From assembly GCF_002440635.1 (NCBI RefSeq), contig NZ_DJUW01000025.1, positions 1 to 33,047 of the forward strand: a DNA stretch of 33,047 bases. Direction: 5' to 3'. The DNA comes from Novosphingobium sp. UBA6272 (GTDB taxonomy: Bacteria > Pseudomonadota > Alphaproteobacteria > Sphingomonadales > Sphingomonadaceae). The translations under genes were made by a program, and so were the position numbers. Within the stretch, counting starts at the first letter, position 1; the number at the start of each line of letters is the position of its first letter. The notes under the pieces are model-generated. The model saw only the letters and a program-made list of their open reading frames with translations, made no database searches and was not told the origin of the DNA. Positions 7,711 to 15,938 of this stretch are shown here, one piece after another.

Positions 7711-8085
7711 ATGGCAAAGCGCATCCTTGTTGTCGAGGACAACGACCTCAACCGCAAGCTGTTCTGCGACGTTCTGAAGGCCCATGGCTATGCTGTGGAG
7801 CCCTGCGCCGACGGCCAGTTCGCGCTTGATGCGGCACGGTCCTTCGTCCCCAACCTGATCATCATGGATATCCAGCTGCCCAACGTCTCGGGCCTCGACC
7901 TGATCGAGGCGGCCAAGAAGGACGCGACGCTGCGCACGATCCCGGTGCTGGCCGTCACCGCCTATGCCGGCAAGGGCGACGAGGAACGTATCCGTGACGC
8001 CGGGGCCGAAGGCTATCTGGCCAAGCCGGTCTCGATCGGGCCGTTCATGGCCGCAGTGAAGGGGCTGGTGGAGCGGGTGAGCTAG
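7711..8085 (+). CDS. divK: Single-domain response regulator DivK
   Basis: This stand-alone receiver domain of 124 residues has acidic pocket E9-D10, phospho-acceptor D53 (LIIMDIQLPNVSGLDLIE), the switch Thr in AVTAYAG and Lys in YLAKPVS. Length, D53 numbering and the MAKRILVVEDNDLNRKLF opening match Caulobacter DivK, which is phosphorylated by DivJ, dephosphorylated by PleC, and allosterically switches DivL-CckA to lower CtrA activity. In Caulobacter divK is followed by pleD; here a convergent homocysteine methyltransferase gene follows instead. The ORF extends far upstream to 7267, but only the part from 7711 has family sequence. The last 41 bases overlap the 3' end of the opposite gene. Confidence 0.92.
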   Translation: MAKRILVVEDNDLNRKLFCDVLKAHGYAVEPCADGQFALDAARSFVPNLIIMDIQLPNVSGLDLIEAAKKDATLRTIPVLAVTAYAGKGDEERIRDAGAEGYLAKPVSIGPFMAAVKGLVERVS

Positions 8086-8983
8086 AAGGCGGCAGCAGCC
8101 CAGCCGCGATTTCGGCAATGTGCTCAGGCCCGATTCCGCAGCAACCGCCAATGATGCTGGCACCGGCATCCAACCACTTGCGCGCCCAAGCCAGATATCC
8201 TGGCGGATCGAGATCGGCGCGCAGAGGCAGTAAGTCCTCGTTGGCCGCAGCCTCCTCCTTTTGCGGAGGGAAAGCGTTTGCATAGACGCCTACAGCGAGA
8301 TTAACGCCAGCCGCCACTATGGCTGCGCGAGCTTGTTGCACGGCAGAGGCCATTACTTCGGGCTGGCTGCAGTTGAAAAGCAATGCATCCGCCCTGCCGG
8401 CAATCGCCACGGCAGTGGCCTTTTCAATCGATTCACCCGATCGCAAACGGGGAGCCGTGCGATGCGCATCGGCATCATCGCGCAGGGTGAACGAATACCA
8501 GCGTGGGCGCGCGTCATCACCGAGTGCCAGCGCGACCGCTTGCGCTTCGGACGTGGCCGACAGTGTTTCGGCCAACCACAAATCAACATAGGGGGAAAGG
8601 CCGCAAATCAACGGGGCTAGCTGACCGACGGCACGATCCGGATCAAACAAGTCAGGCCGGTAAGAACCGAACAACGGTGGCAGGCTGCCGGCGACTCTCA
8701 CACCGGAACTTTGCTCAGCAACCTCGCGCGCCAATCTGCCAGCCAACGCGGCCAGCGCCTGGCCCTGAGCGGCGAACCGCGCTTCGCCGATGTGAAATGG
8801 GACCAATGCATAACTGTTGGTGGTTATGATCTTTGCGCCCGCCGCCACAAATGACTGGTGCGCCCGAGTGACCGCTTCGGGTGCCTCGATCAGCGCCAGC
8901 GCCGACCATTCGGGTTGACGAAACGGCGCGCCGCTGCGTTGAAGTTCGCGGCCCATTCCGCCATCGAGGATCGTCAAGTTCAT
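8045..8983 (-). CDS. Homocysteine S-methyltransferase family protein
   Basis: This 312-residue TIM-barrel protein of the homocysteine S-methyltransferase family (MmuM/BHMT type) transfers a methyl group, for example from S-methylmethionine, to homocysteine. It opens with LTILDGGMGRELQRSG, has TTNSYALVPFHIG in the first third, and carries the zinc-binding cysteines: one in LLFNCSQPE and the pair in ASIIGGCCGIGPEHI near the C-terminus. It has no cobalamin-binding domains, unlike MetH. The ATG at 8983 fits the domain start; an extension to 9043 adds no family sequence. GC looks slightly lower than in its neighbours. The methyl donor is not predictable. Confidence 0.92.
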   Translation of the reverse strand: MNLTILDGGMGRELQRSGAPFRQPEWSALALIEAPEAVTRAHQSFVAAGAKIITTNSYALVPFHIGEARFAAQGQALAALAGRLAREVAEQSSGVRVAGSLPPLFGSYRPDLFDPDRAVGQLAPLICGLSPYVDLWLAETLSATSEAQAVALALGDDARPRWYSFTLRDDADAHRTAPRLRSGESIEKATAVAIAGRADALLFNCSQPEVMASAVQQARAAIVAAGVNLAVGVYANAFPPQKEEAAANEDLLPLRADLDPPGYLAWARKWLDAGASIIGGCCGIGPEHIAEIAAGLLPPSSSPAPPAPSLRP

Positions 8984-9108
8984 CGCGTGCTCCGCAGCTT
9001 CAGGCCCAGGGTTTGATCTGACCGAACGTGCAAGCAGAGGCAAGCCCGGTGACGGCAGTGTCGATCTCTTTCAATATTACGATTTAAAATCAATGTCCTG
9101 GCTAGACA

Positions 9109-9157
9109 TTGTGCGCGAAGGTTAGCCGATGATAAATGCGTGTTGGCACGAAGTGCC
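9109..9157 (+). promoter_or_regulatory. Possible promoter and leader hairpin for the acp-spt operon
   Basis: TTGTGC (9109-9114) and GATAAA (9131-9136) are spaced by 16 bases, giving a start near 9143. A perfect small inverted repeat, GGCAC-GAA-GTGCC, follows at 9145-9157, at the very 5' end of the predicted transcript. The region just upstream (about 9070-9095) is AT-rich compared with the rest of the window. Sequence-based guess only. Confidence 0.35.
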
Positions 9158-9257
9158 GGCCGGGCGGCGCTCCATGCTTGACATTTCGCACCGCCCGCCG
9201 CTTTTCCGCCCCAATCTTCGGCAATTGCGCCGCAAACCAATTCGGGAGCAAATCACA

Positions 9258-9497
9258 ATGGACCGCGCCGCAACTGCCGCCAAGATCGGCGATCTGATCG
9301 CCCCCTTCAACAAGAAGGGCACCGAACTGACCGATGCCACCACCTTTGCCGGCGATCTTGAGTTCGACAGCCTGACGGTGATGGATTTCGTCGCGGCGAT
9401 CGAGGATGAGTTCGACATCATCATCAGCATGAATCAGCAGGCCGAGATCGAGAATTACGGCCAGCTGATCGATGCCGTGGTGAAGCTGCAGGGGTGA
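9258..9497 (+). CDS. Acyl carrier protein for sphingolipid synthesis
   Basis: This 79-residue acyl carrier protein has the phosphopantetheine site DSL (Ser38) in GDLEFDSLTVMDF. It is followed by a serine palmitoyltransferase gene, an arrangement known from Caulobacter and sphingomonads where the dedicated ACP delivers the acyl chain to Spt. Acidic helix II (DSLTVMDFVAAIEDEFDI) matches the ACP surface that docks partner enzymes. The ATG at 9258 is chosen because the upstream extension to 9129 has no ACP sequence and would cross the leader hairpin; GGGAG lies about 8-12 bases upstream. It is distinct from the housekeeping fatty-acid ACP, which is normally next to fab genes. Confidence 0.9.
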   Translation: MDRAATAAKIGDLIAPFNKKGTELTDATTFAGDLEFDSLTVMDFVAAIEDEFDIIISMNQQAEIENYGQLIDAVVKLQG

Positions 9498-9513
9498 TGG
9501 TGCTGGAATGATA

Positions 9514-9632
9514 TTCCCCCTCCCCGGCGGGGAGGGGGAACGAGACTTGGCAGCTCGCTGCCTAGTCGCAGTGGGGTGGGTTTAGAAACTATCGTGGAAC
9601 CCCCACCCCAACCCCTCCCCGCCGGGGAGGGG
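9514..9632. repeat. Paired hairpin intergenic repeat between acp and spt
   Basis: The first hairpin has perfect 12-base arms, TTCCCCCTCCCC (9514-9525) and its complement (9529-9540). The second has 9-base arms CCCCTCCCC (9612-9620) and GGGGAGGGG (9624-9632). Between them GTGGGGTGGG (9571-9580) can pair with CCCCACCCC (9601-9609). Similar hairpins recur at 21867-21960 and 24314-24335, so this is a dispersed REP/MITE-like family. Confidence 0.75.
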
Positions 9633-9659
9633 CTAACAAAGCAAACAATGGTGGCTGGC

Positions 9660-10862
9660 ATGACCGACCTCTTTTCGAAATTCGACCCGCTGATCGAACA
9701 GCGCCGTGCGCTGCTTTCGACCGGGCTGACCGATCCGTTCAACCTGGTGATGGAAAAGGTCGTCTCGCCGACCGAGGCGATCTGCAACGGGCGCAAGACG
9801 ATCCTGCTCGGCACCTACAACTACATGGGGATGACCTTCGATCCCGATGTGATCGAGGCGGGCAAGCAGGCGCTGGACGATTTCGGCAGCGGCACCACCG
9901 GGAGCCGGGTGCTCAACGGCACCTATGCCGGGCACCGGCTGGTCGAAGAGGCGCTCAAGGAATTCTACGCGATGGACCATGCCATGGTCTTTTCGACCGG
10001 GTATCAGGCCAATCTCGGGATCATCAGCACGATCGCCGGCAAGGGCGATTACGTCGTGCTCGATATCGACAGCCACGCCAGCATCTGGGACGGCTGCAAG
10101 ATGGGCGACGCCGAAGTGGTGCCATTCAAGCACAACGATATCGAGGCGATGGAGAAGCGCCTCAAGCGGATCCCCGAAGGGGCCGGCAAGCTGGTGATCC
10201 TCGAAGGGGTCTATTCAATGCTGGGCGACATCGCTCCGCTCAAGGAAATGATCCGCATTGCCAAGGAAAACGGCGCGATGGTGCTGGTGGATGAGGCGCA
10301 TTCGATGGGCTTCATCGGCCCCAACGGGCGCGGCGTGGCCGAGGATCAGGGCGTGCTCGATCAGGTCGATTTCGTGATCGGAACCTTCTCCAAGTCGGTT
10401 GGCACGGTCGGCGGCTTCTGCGTTTCGAACCATCCCAAGTTCGAAATCATGCGGCTGGTCTGCCGTCCCTATGTGTTCACCGCCAGCCTGCCGCCGAGCG
10501 TTGTCCACACCGCCGCCACCTCGATCCGCAAGCTGATGCATGCCGGCAACAAACGCGCGCATTTGTGGGAAAATTCCAAGGTGCTTCACCAGGGCCTACG
10601 CGATGCCGGATTCAAACTGGGCACGGAGACCCCGCAAAGCGCGATCATCGCGGTGATCATGCCCGATCTGGAGCGCGGGGCGGCGATGTGGGAAGCGCTG
10701 CTGCACGAAGGGCTTTACGTCAATCTGGCGCGTCCCCCGGCCACTCCGGCCGGCATGACCTTGCTGCGCTGCTCGCTCTGCGCGGAACACACAGCCGAGC
10801 AGGTCCAGACGATCATCGGCATGTTCAAGCGCGCCGCCGCTGCGGTCGGGATCCTTGACTAG
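9660..10862 (+). CDS. spt: Serine palmitoyltransferase
   Basis: This 400-residue PLP-dependent alpha-oxoamine synthase condenses serine with an acyl thioester to form 3-ketosphinganine, the committed step of sphingolipid synthesis. Active-site residues are in place: Schiff-base Lys245 in GTFSKSVGTVGGF, H139 in DSHAS, and D211/H214 in DEAHSMG. These match the soluble Sphingomonas paucimobilis enzyme with a constant offset of 20 residues. The SRVLNGT and RPPATPAG motifs that place the substrate are also present. The ATG at 9660 fits the family start (MTDLFSKFDPLI); an ATG at 9648 would add four residues, and neither has a strong ribosome site. It is part of an operon with the ACP upstream and the SGNH hydrolase overlapping downstream. 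Confidence 0.95.
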   Translation: MTDLFSKFDPLIEQRRALLSTGLTDPFNLVMEKVVSPTEAICNGRKTILLGTYNYMGMTFDPDVIEAGKQALDDFGSGTTGSRVLNGTYAGHRLVEEALKEFYAMDHAMVFSTGYQANLGIISTIAGKGDYVVLDIDSHASIWDGCKMGDAEVVPFKHNDIEAMEKRLKRIPEGAGKLVILEGVYSMLGDIAPLKEMIRIAKENGAMVLVDEAHSMGFIGPNGRGVAEDQGVLDQVDFVIGTFSKSVGTVGGFCVSNHPKFEIMRLVCRPYVFTASLPPSVVHTAATSIRKLMHAGNKRAHLWENSKVLHQGLRDAGFKLGTETPQSAIIAVIMPDLERGAAMWEALLHEGLYVNLARPPATPAGMTLLRCSLCAEHTAEQVQTIIGMFKRAAAAVGILD

Positions 10863-11682
10863 GTGGTGGTTCGCCGCGCTCGCGCTGGCCGGATCCGGAC
10901 CGGCGCTGGCCGACCAGCCGGGAGAGACTAGGCCCGTGAACAGTTACCCCGCCCCCGGGATGATGGAACAGAGCTGCCCGGCCAGCCGCGACGGGCTGTG
11001 GGCGCTCGATCCCAAGGTGCTGCAGAACGACTGGGCCTGGCTGTGCCGCTATCGCGCCGAGAATGCGCAGGTCGATCCCGCGAACCCGCCCGAAGTGGTG
11101 TTCATGGGCGATTCGATCACCGAGAACTGGCTGCGCGGCGATCCCTCGCTGTTCGCCAAGGGCTGGCTCAACCGCGGGATTTCGGGCCAGACCAGCCCGC
11201 AGATGCTGGTCCGCTTCTGGCCCGACGTGATCGCGCTAAAGCCCGATGTGGTCCACATCATGGCCGGAACCAACGACCTCGCCGGCAATACCGGGCCGAC
11301 CACGCCCGAGGCGTACAAGAACAATGTCCGCGCAATGGTCCAGCTGGCCAAGGCCCATGGCATCGTCGTGGTGCTGGGCAGCATTCCGCCAGCCGACCGG
11401 TTCGAATGGGCCACCCAGCACAAGCCCGCGCCGTGGATCGCCCAGTTCAATGCCTGGCTGAAGGCCTATGCGGCCGAGCAGGGCATGGTCTATGCCGATT
11501 ACTTCACTGTGCTGGCCGGACCCAGCGGCGAACTGCGGCCCGAATTCGGCCCCGACGGGGTCCACCCCAACGCCGCCGGCTATGCCGCGATGCGCAGTGT
11601 AGCGGATGTCGCCTTCGCCGATGCTTTCGCCAAGGTCGCTGCCGCCCATGCCGAAGAAACCGGGCGGGCGAAACGCAAATGA
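10855..11682 (+). CDS. Exported SGNH/GDSL hydrolase
   Basis: This 275-residue secreted esterase/lipase-like protein has SGNH block I MGDSITEN (nucleophile S87), the Gly block near NRGISGQTS, block III AGTND (N140), and block V PDGVHPNAAGY (D234, H237). The first 19 residues form a signal peptide ending PALA|D. No ATG is available near the signal peptide; the start is the TTG at 10855, which overlaps the spt stop by 8 bases, so translation is probably coupled. It most resembles PAF-acetylhydrolase-like/GDSL esterases. Position in the operon suggests a role on lipids or acylated envelope components, but the substrate is unknown. The SDR gene overlaps its stop by ATGA. Confidence 0.9.
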   Translation: MTRWWFAALALAGSGPALADQPGETRPVNSYPAPGMMEQSCPASRDGLWALDPKVLQNDWAWLCRYRAENAQVDPANPPEVVFMGDSITENWLRGDPSLFAKGWLNRGISGQTSPQMLVRFWPDVIALKPDVVHIMAGTNDLAGNTGPTTPEAYKNNVRAMVQLAKAHGIVVVLGSIPPADRFEWATQHKPAPWIAQFNAWLKAYAAEQGMVYADYFTVLAGPSGELRPEFGPDGVHPNAAGYAAMRSVADVAFADAFAKVAAAHAEETGRAKRK

Positions 11683-12440
11683 GCGCCCGGCTGGCCGGCA
11701 AGCGCGCGGTGATCACCGGGGCCGCGCAAGGGATCGGCAAGGCGATCGCCGAGGCCTTCGCAGCCGAGGGTGCCGAACTGCTGCTGGCAGATATTGACGC
11801 GGCGCGGCTGGCGGAAACTACCGCTGAACTCGGGCAGGAAGGCCTGGTGATCGATGTCGCCCGCAAGGCCGAAATCGAACGGTTGTTCGGACGCGTGGCG
11901 GAGCGCTGGGGCGGGCTCGACATTCTGGTCAACAATGCCGGGGTGACTCACGCCGCCGAGCTGGACGACCTGACCGAGGAAGACTTCGACCGGGTCATGG
12001 CGATCAACCTCAAGTCGGCGCTCTGGGCGACACAGGCGGCAGCGCGGCTGATGGGCGCAGGCAGCGCGGTGGTGAACATGAGCTCGGTCAATGCCGTGCT
12101 CGGCATTCCCAACCAGATTCCCTACGCTTTATCCAAAGGCGCCATGAAGCAGCTCACCAATGTAACCGCATTGGCACTTTCAACCAAAGGTATACGGGTC
12201 AATGCGATCGGTCCCGGCTCGATCATGACCGACATGCTGCGCGGGATCATGAACGATCGGGCCGCCGAGGAGCGGATCCTCAGCCGCACCCCGATGGGCC
12301 GCTGCGGCGAACCGGCGGAAGTGGCAGCGGTGGCGGTGTTCCTGGCCAGCAGCGAAAGCAGCTATATCACCGGCCAGACGATCTATCCCGATGGTGGGCG
12401 GATGGGGCTGAACTACACGGTGCCGGTGCGGCTCGGCTAG
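11679..12440 (+). CDS. Short-chain dehydrogenase/reductase (SDR)
   Basis: This 253-residue classical SDR, an NAD(P)-dependent oxidoreductase, has cofactor motif TGAAQGIG (13-20), acidic D38 after beta-2 (LLLADID), which favours NAD(H), NNAG (85-88), and catalytic S136, Y149 and K153 (YALSK). The PG motif (GPGSIMTDM) and a C-terminal GQTIYPDGG complete the fold. The start ATG overlaps the SGNH stop (11679-11682). The position after spt makes a 3-ketosphinganine or related lipid reductase conceivable, but the sequence looks like a generic 3-oxoacyl/sugar SDR. A hairpin with a reverse-strand T-tract follows 20 bases after the stop. Confidence 0.92.
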   Translation: MSARLAGKRAVITGAAQGIGKAIAEAFAAEGAELLLADIDAARLAETTAELGQEGLVIDVARKAEIERLFGRVAERWGGLDILVNNAGVTHAAELDDLTEEDFDRVMAINLKSALWATQAAARLMGAGSAVVNMSSVNAVLGIPNQIPYALSKGAMKQLTNVTALALSTKGIRVNAIGPGSIMTDMLRGIMNDRAAEERILSRTPMGRCGEPAEVAAVAVFLASSESSYITGQTIYPDGGRMGLNYTVPVRLG

Positions 12441-12460
12441 CGGCTTGGGTCCAAGAAAAA

Positions 12461-12490
12461 ACCGCCGATGCCGGGCGCGGCATCGGCGGT
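12461..12490 (-). terminator. Intrinsic terminator oriented leftward
   Basis: A perfect 13-bp stem (ACCGCCGATGCCG at 12461-12473 with its complement at 12478-12490) encloses a four-base loop. The T-tract (TTTTTT) is on the minus strand at 12460-12455; the forward strand after the hairpin reads GCTGCAGG. It would therefore stop leftward transcription most efficiently, although all surrounding genes run rightward. It may still work as a weak forward terminator after the SDR gene. Confidence 0.7.
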
Positions 12491-12651
12491 GCTGCAGGAT
12501 AGCACCGCCCGATGGGTCGCAAGCCGGACGGTGCCTCCCTGACGCATGAACGGCAGGAAGTCATTGGCTTTATGGTCGGATCGGCGCCCTCACGACAGGC
12601 CATCGACCCGATGATTTTCCGATGATCGCCGTTCAAATTGCGCGCTTGCCC

Positions 12652-12663
12652 GTTGCTTGCAAC
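12652..12663. promoter_or_regulatory. Palindrome upstream of the winged-helix regulator gene
   Basis: GTTGC-TT-GCAAC is a perfect 12-base dyad located 43 bases before the chosen TTG start of the regulator. It is a possible operator, for example for autoregulation. No consensus for a known regulator was recognised. Confidence 0.3.
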
Positions 12664-12705
12664 CGGCAAACAGGCAATAGATCGGATCGTCAGGGAGGAC
12701 ACCCA

Positions 12706-14289
12706 TTGCCGGACGGGCAGCAAGATCAGGCCGAACGACTGCTCGATCCGATCGATCTGTCTGCCGCACCCGCGTTTACGATCGGCGGACTGACAATCGA
12801 GCCCGCGATCCGGCTGCTGACCTATGCCAATGGCGAGACGGAGACGCTCGAACCGCGCGTCATGGAAGTACTGATCGCGCTTCACCGCGCCCAAGGCAGG
12901 GTGATGAGCCGGGCCGATCTGACCCAGGCCTGCTGGCGCGGCAATGTCGTTGGCGAGGACGCAATCCAGCGGGTGATCCAGCGCCTGCGCAAGGTTGCCG
13001 ACAAGGCCGAAGACTTCCGGATCGAGACGATTACCCGCGGCGGCTATCGCTTGCTCGAATCCAGTGAGGCAGAACTTGGCCACCGCGGTGACGCGCCGAG
13101 CCTTGCCGTCCTGCCCTTTACCAACCGTTCCGGCCTGCCCGAAGACGAAGGGTTGGCGCTGGGCCTGGGCGAAGACCTGATCGATGCCCTGGCGCAGGGC
13201 GTCAACGTGCGGGTGCTGGCCAGTTCTGCCACCGCGCGGTTTCGCGGGCGACCACTGGCCGACATCCCGGGTGCCGGACGGCGCCTGGGCGTGCGCTATT
13301 TCCTGGAAGGCAACATCCGCCGGGTGGGTGACGGACTGCGGGTGACTGCCCAACTGATCGAAGCGGCCAGCAGCGAGATCGTCTGGTCCCGCCGGTTCGA
13401 GCGCCACGCCGACGAGCTTGCCGCGCTGGAGAGCGAGCTGGTCTCCGATGTGGCCGCAGCCCTGGGAGCGACGATCTACAAGCTGGAGATGGACCGCGCA
13501 CTGCGCAAGCCGGCCCATCTGACCGCCTGGGAATGCACGGCGCGGGCCATGGCCGCGATCCGTGATTACGGCGCCGAACCGCTGACCCGGGCCATCACCG
13601 AATCGCTCAAGGCGATCGAGATCGCGCCCAATTATGGTCTGGCGCGGGCGATCTATGCCTTGACGGTATCGGGGGCCTACCTGTCGGTACAACTGCCCGA
13701 CCCGGCGGTTGAGGAGGATATCCAGCAACAGATCGAGCGGGGCTTCAAGCTCGATCCCGACAATGCCGGGGTGCTGGCCGCGATCGCCGCTGCAAGCGCC
13801 TATATCGGCCGCCCTCGGGACGGCTTGCCGCGGGCCTTGCGGGCCATCCAGCTGCGTCCTGGCCACGGGCTGGCGCATTATGCCGCTGCCGTCTGCCGTC
13901 TGCTGAGCGGCGAGGAAGCGATCGGCATTGCCCACTGCGATGACTTTCTGGTGGTCGAGCCGGAATCGCACCTGCACTACATCACCCATGCCTGGCGCGG
14001 GATCGCCAATGCCCGCTGCGGCGAGAATGCTGCCGCCCGGGCCGCCTTTGGTGAAAGCCTGGCGCTGTTCCCGGGCAACTTCATTGCCTTGCTGGTGCTG
14101 ACCGGGATCGCGCATGGCGAAGGCGAGCAAGAGAAAGCGCGCGGCCATTTGTCCTTTGCCCGCAAGCTTGAGCCGGAGGTCACCTTGGCGCTGTCAGAAG
14201 CCCGGATCGCCCGCTTCTTCAACGGCTCGCCCCGACTGGATAGCATGCTTTGGTCGATCCGCGCGGTCTGGGCCGAAATCTCGGCCTGA
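12706..14289 (+). CDS. CadC-type winged-helix regulator with TolB-like and TPR domains
   Basis: This 527-residue protein has an N-terminal OmpR/PhoB-type DNA-binding domain (about residues 20-115, with LEPRVMEVLIALHRAQGRVMSR split around the first helix, then AIQRVIQRLRKV and ITRGGYRL). A TolB/FlgO-like domain follows (about 125-270, SLAVLPFTNRSG, VRYFLEGNIRR, ELVSDVAAAL). The C-terminal half has TPR-like helices (IAPNYGLARAIYAL, KLDPDNAGVLAAIAA, LRPGHGLAHYAAA). No transmembrane segment is visible between domains, unlike E. coli CadC, so it is probably cytosolic. The start is the TTG at 12706, 7 bases after a strong GGGAGG; the ATG at 12622 lacks a ribosome site and would place the palindrome inside the gene. 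The signal and targets are unknown; the next TPR gene is a candidate target. Confidence 0.82.
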   Translation: MPDGQQDQAERLLDPIDLSAAPAFTIGGLTIEPAIRLLTYANGETETLEPRVMEVLIALHRAQGRVMSRADLTQACWRGNVVGEDAIQRVIQRLRKVADKAEDFRIETITRGGYRLLESSEAELGHRGDAPSLAVLPFTNRSGLPEDEGLALGLGEDLIDALAQGVNVRVLASSATARFRGRPLADIPGAGRRLGVRYFLEGNIRRVGDGLRVTAQLIEAASSEIVWSRRFERHADELAALESELVSDVAAALGATIYKLEMDRALRKPAHLTAWECTARAMAAIRDYGAEPLTRAITESLKAIEIAPNYGLARAIYALTVSGAYLSVQLPDPAVEEDIQQQIERGFKLDPDNAGVLAAIAAASAYIGRPRDGLPRALRAIQLRPGHGLAHYAAAVCRLLSGEEAIGIAHCDDFLVVEPESHLHYITHAWRGIANARCGENAAARAAFGESLALFPGNFIALLVLTGIAHGEGEQEKARGHLSFARKLEPEVTLALSEARIARFFNGSPRLDSMLWSIRAVWAEISA

Positions 14290-14357
14290 GCCGCCCGGCT
14301 TGCCAAGCAGTCGCGGGCAGCGCAGGCTGTGCCAACTGCGACATCGAAGGGGCTTTC

Positions 14358-15938
14358 ATGCGTTTGACAAATCTGGCGGCACTCGCCGCGCTAGGGCTGC
14401 TGGCGGCTCCCGCGACCGGGCAGGACGCGCCGAAGGCCACGCCCGCCGCCGAAACCGCGCACCCCGATGGCCACAACCACACCGATCAGGCCGCACCGAA
14501 AACGGCGCAATTGCTGGAAGGCTACGGCAACGGCGGCTTCGCGGTTGCCACGACCAATCCCCAGGCCCAGGCGTTCTTCTCCAACGGGATGGAACTGGCC
14601 GCCGCCTTTGCCCACAAGGCCTCGATCCAGGCGATGGAAGAGGCGGTGCGGCTCGATCCCGACTGCGCGATGTGCCTGTGGGGGCTGGCCTATACCAGCG
14701 GGCCGACGATCAATTACGGCGCGGACCTGAAAGAGCGCGCGCCGCTCTATGCCCAGCTGACCAAGGCGGAAAAGCTGGCGAAGAAGACCGAGAGCCAGCG
14801 CAACCGCGATCTGATCTCCACCTTCCGCAAACGTTACCGCCCCGGCTCGTCGATCGAGCAGCGCGACCGCGCCTTCGCCCGCGACATGGTCAAGCTGGTC
14901 GAGCGCTATCCGCAGGACAATACCCTGGCAGTGCTGGCCGCCGATGCGATCATCCAGGCAATGAGCGAGAAGGATTACAAGGTTCAGGGGATGCAGGCGA
15001 GCACGCTGCTGGAAGGCGTTCTGGCGCGCTCGCCCGAGGATACTCCCGCGATCCATTTCTACATCCATGCGACCGAGATCGCCGGCGTGCCCGAGCGGGC
15101 CGAGCGCTATGCCGACAAGCTCGGCACCCTGGCCCCGCGCGCCAGCCACCTGGTCCACATGCCCAGCCACACTTACTACTGGGTCGGGCGCTACCAGGAT
15201 GCGGCGACGGTCAACCACCGCGCGGTCGAACTCGGCAAGGCCAACGCAATCCGGCTTGGCATGACCGAACCCGACGGGGTCTGGGGTCTGCCCTATCACG
15301 CCCACAACGTGATCTTCGGCCTTGGCGGAGCGATGATGGCAGGGGACGCGAAGATCGGGCTTGAGCTTGGCCGCCCGCTGGTCGACCGCTCGCAGGGACA
15401 GGCCGAGGCGCATCCGATCATGCAGCTGCTCTCCGCCGCGGGCTATTTCGCGATCGCCCGGTTTGATGATCCCGCCGCGGTGCTGGCCCGGCCGGAGCCG
15501 AAACTGCCGTACCTGCAGGCCGCCTGGCACTATGCCCGGGGCGAGGTCTTTGCCAGGCAGGGTGACCTCGCCGGGCTGAAGGCCGAAATTGCCGCGCTGG
15601 ACAAATCGCCTCCGGCCGACCCCAAGGCTGAATCGAAGGCGCCGGACCAGATGGTGCAGATCGTCCGCCTGGTCCTGGTCGGCCGGCTGGCGATGGCCGA
15701 ACAGCGCTGGAGCGATGCCCAGACCGCCTTCCGCGCCGCCGCAGAGATCGAGGAAACGCCGGACTTCATGCGCTTTTCCGATCCGCCGGCCTTCTGGTAC
15801 CCGGTCCGCCGCGATCTCGCTGCGGCGCTGGCGGCAGCGGGCGACAAGGCCGGAGCGCTGAAGGAACTCGACGCTTCGCTCAAGCTGCGCCCCAAGGATC
15901 CGGTGGCGCTGGAGTTGAAAGCGAAGATCGAGGGTTAG
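14358..15938 (+). CDS. Exported TPR protein, unknown function
   Basis: This 526-residue protein has a signal peptide (MRLTNLAALAALGLLAAPATG, cleavage near residue 21-22) followed by a His- and Pro-rich linker (HPDGHNHTD). TPR-like helices occur throughout: ASIQAMEEAVRLDPDCAMCLWGLAY, RYPQDNTLAVLAADAI, HYARGEVFARQGDLAGL, GDKAGALKELDASLKLRPKDPVALEL. A central part has conserved-looking His residues (IHFYIHATE, LVHMPSHTYYWVG, PYHAHNVIF) and a CxxC (DCAMC), which could bind metal. The ATG at 14358 follows GAAGGGG. It is probably periplasmic. I recognise it only as a widespread TPR family of unknown role. The gene follows the regulator by 68 bases and its stop overlaps the convergent GST stop. Confidence 0.82.
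   Translation: MRLTNLAALAALGLLAAPATGQDAPKATPAAETAHPDGHNHTDQAAPKTAQLLEGYGNGGFAVATTNPQAQAFFSNGMELAAAFAHKASIQAMEEAVRLDPDCAMCLWGLAYTSGPTINYGADLKERAPLYAQLTKAEKLAKKTESQRNRDLISTFRKRYRPGSSIEQRDRAFARDMVKLVERYPQDNTLAVLAADAIIQAMSEKDYKVQGMQASTLLEGVLARSPEDTPAIHFYIHATEIAGVPERAERYADKLGTLAPRASHLVHMPSHTYYWVGRYQDAATVNHRAVELGKANAIRLGMTEPDGVWGLPYHAHNVIFGLGGAMMAGDAKIGLELGRPLVDRSQGQAEAHPIMQLLSAAGYFAIARFDDPAAVLARPEPKLPYLQAAWHYARGEVFARQGDLAGLKAEIAALDKSPPADPKAESKAPDQMVQIVRLVLVGRLAMAEQRWSDAQTAFRAAAEIEETPDFMRFSDPPAFWYPVRRDLAAALAAAGDKAGALKELDASLKLRPKDPVALELKAKIEG

Noticed and set aside
9143..9160. Sigma-54 promoter suggested by TTGGCACG
   Set aside because: The -24-like part matches but no GC element lies at the required -12 spacing; the motif is better explained as half of the GGCAC-GAA-GTGCC hairpin.
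10998..11678. N-terminal extension of the SDR to 480 residues
   Set aside because: The extension overlaps the SGNH hydrolase in another frame and is low-complexity; SDR homology starts exactly at the ATG at 11679 that overlaps the SGNH stop.
12367..14148. 593-residue leftward open frame over the winged-helix/TPR regulator
   Set aside because: Antisense shadow of a gene with recognisable DNA-binding, TolB-like and TPR motifs; it has no ribosome site or family sequence, and it would cross the hairpin terminator.
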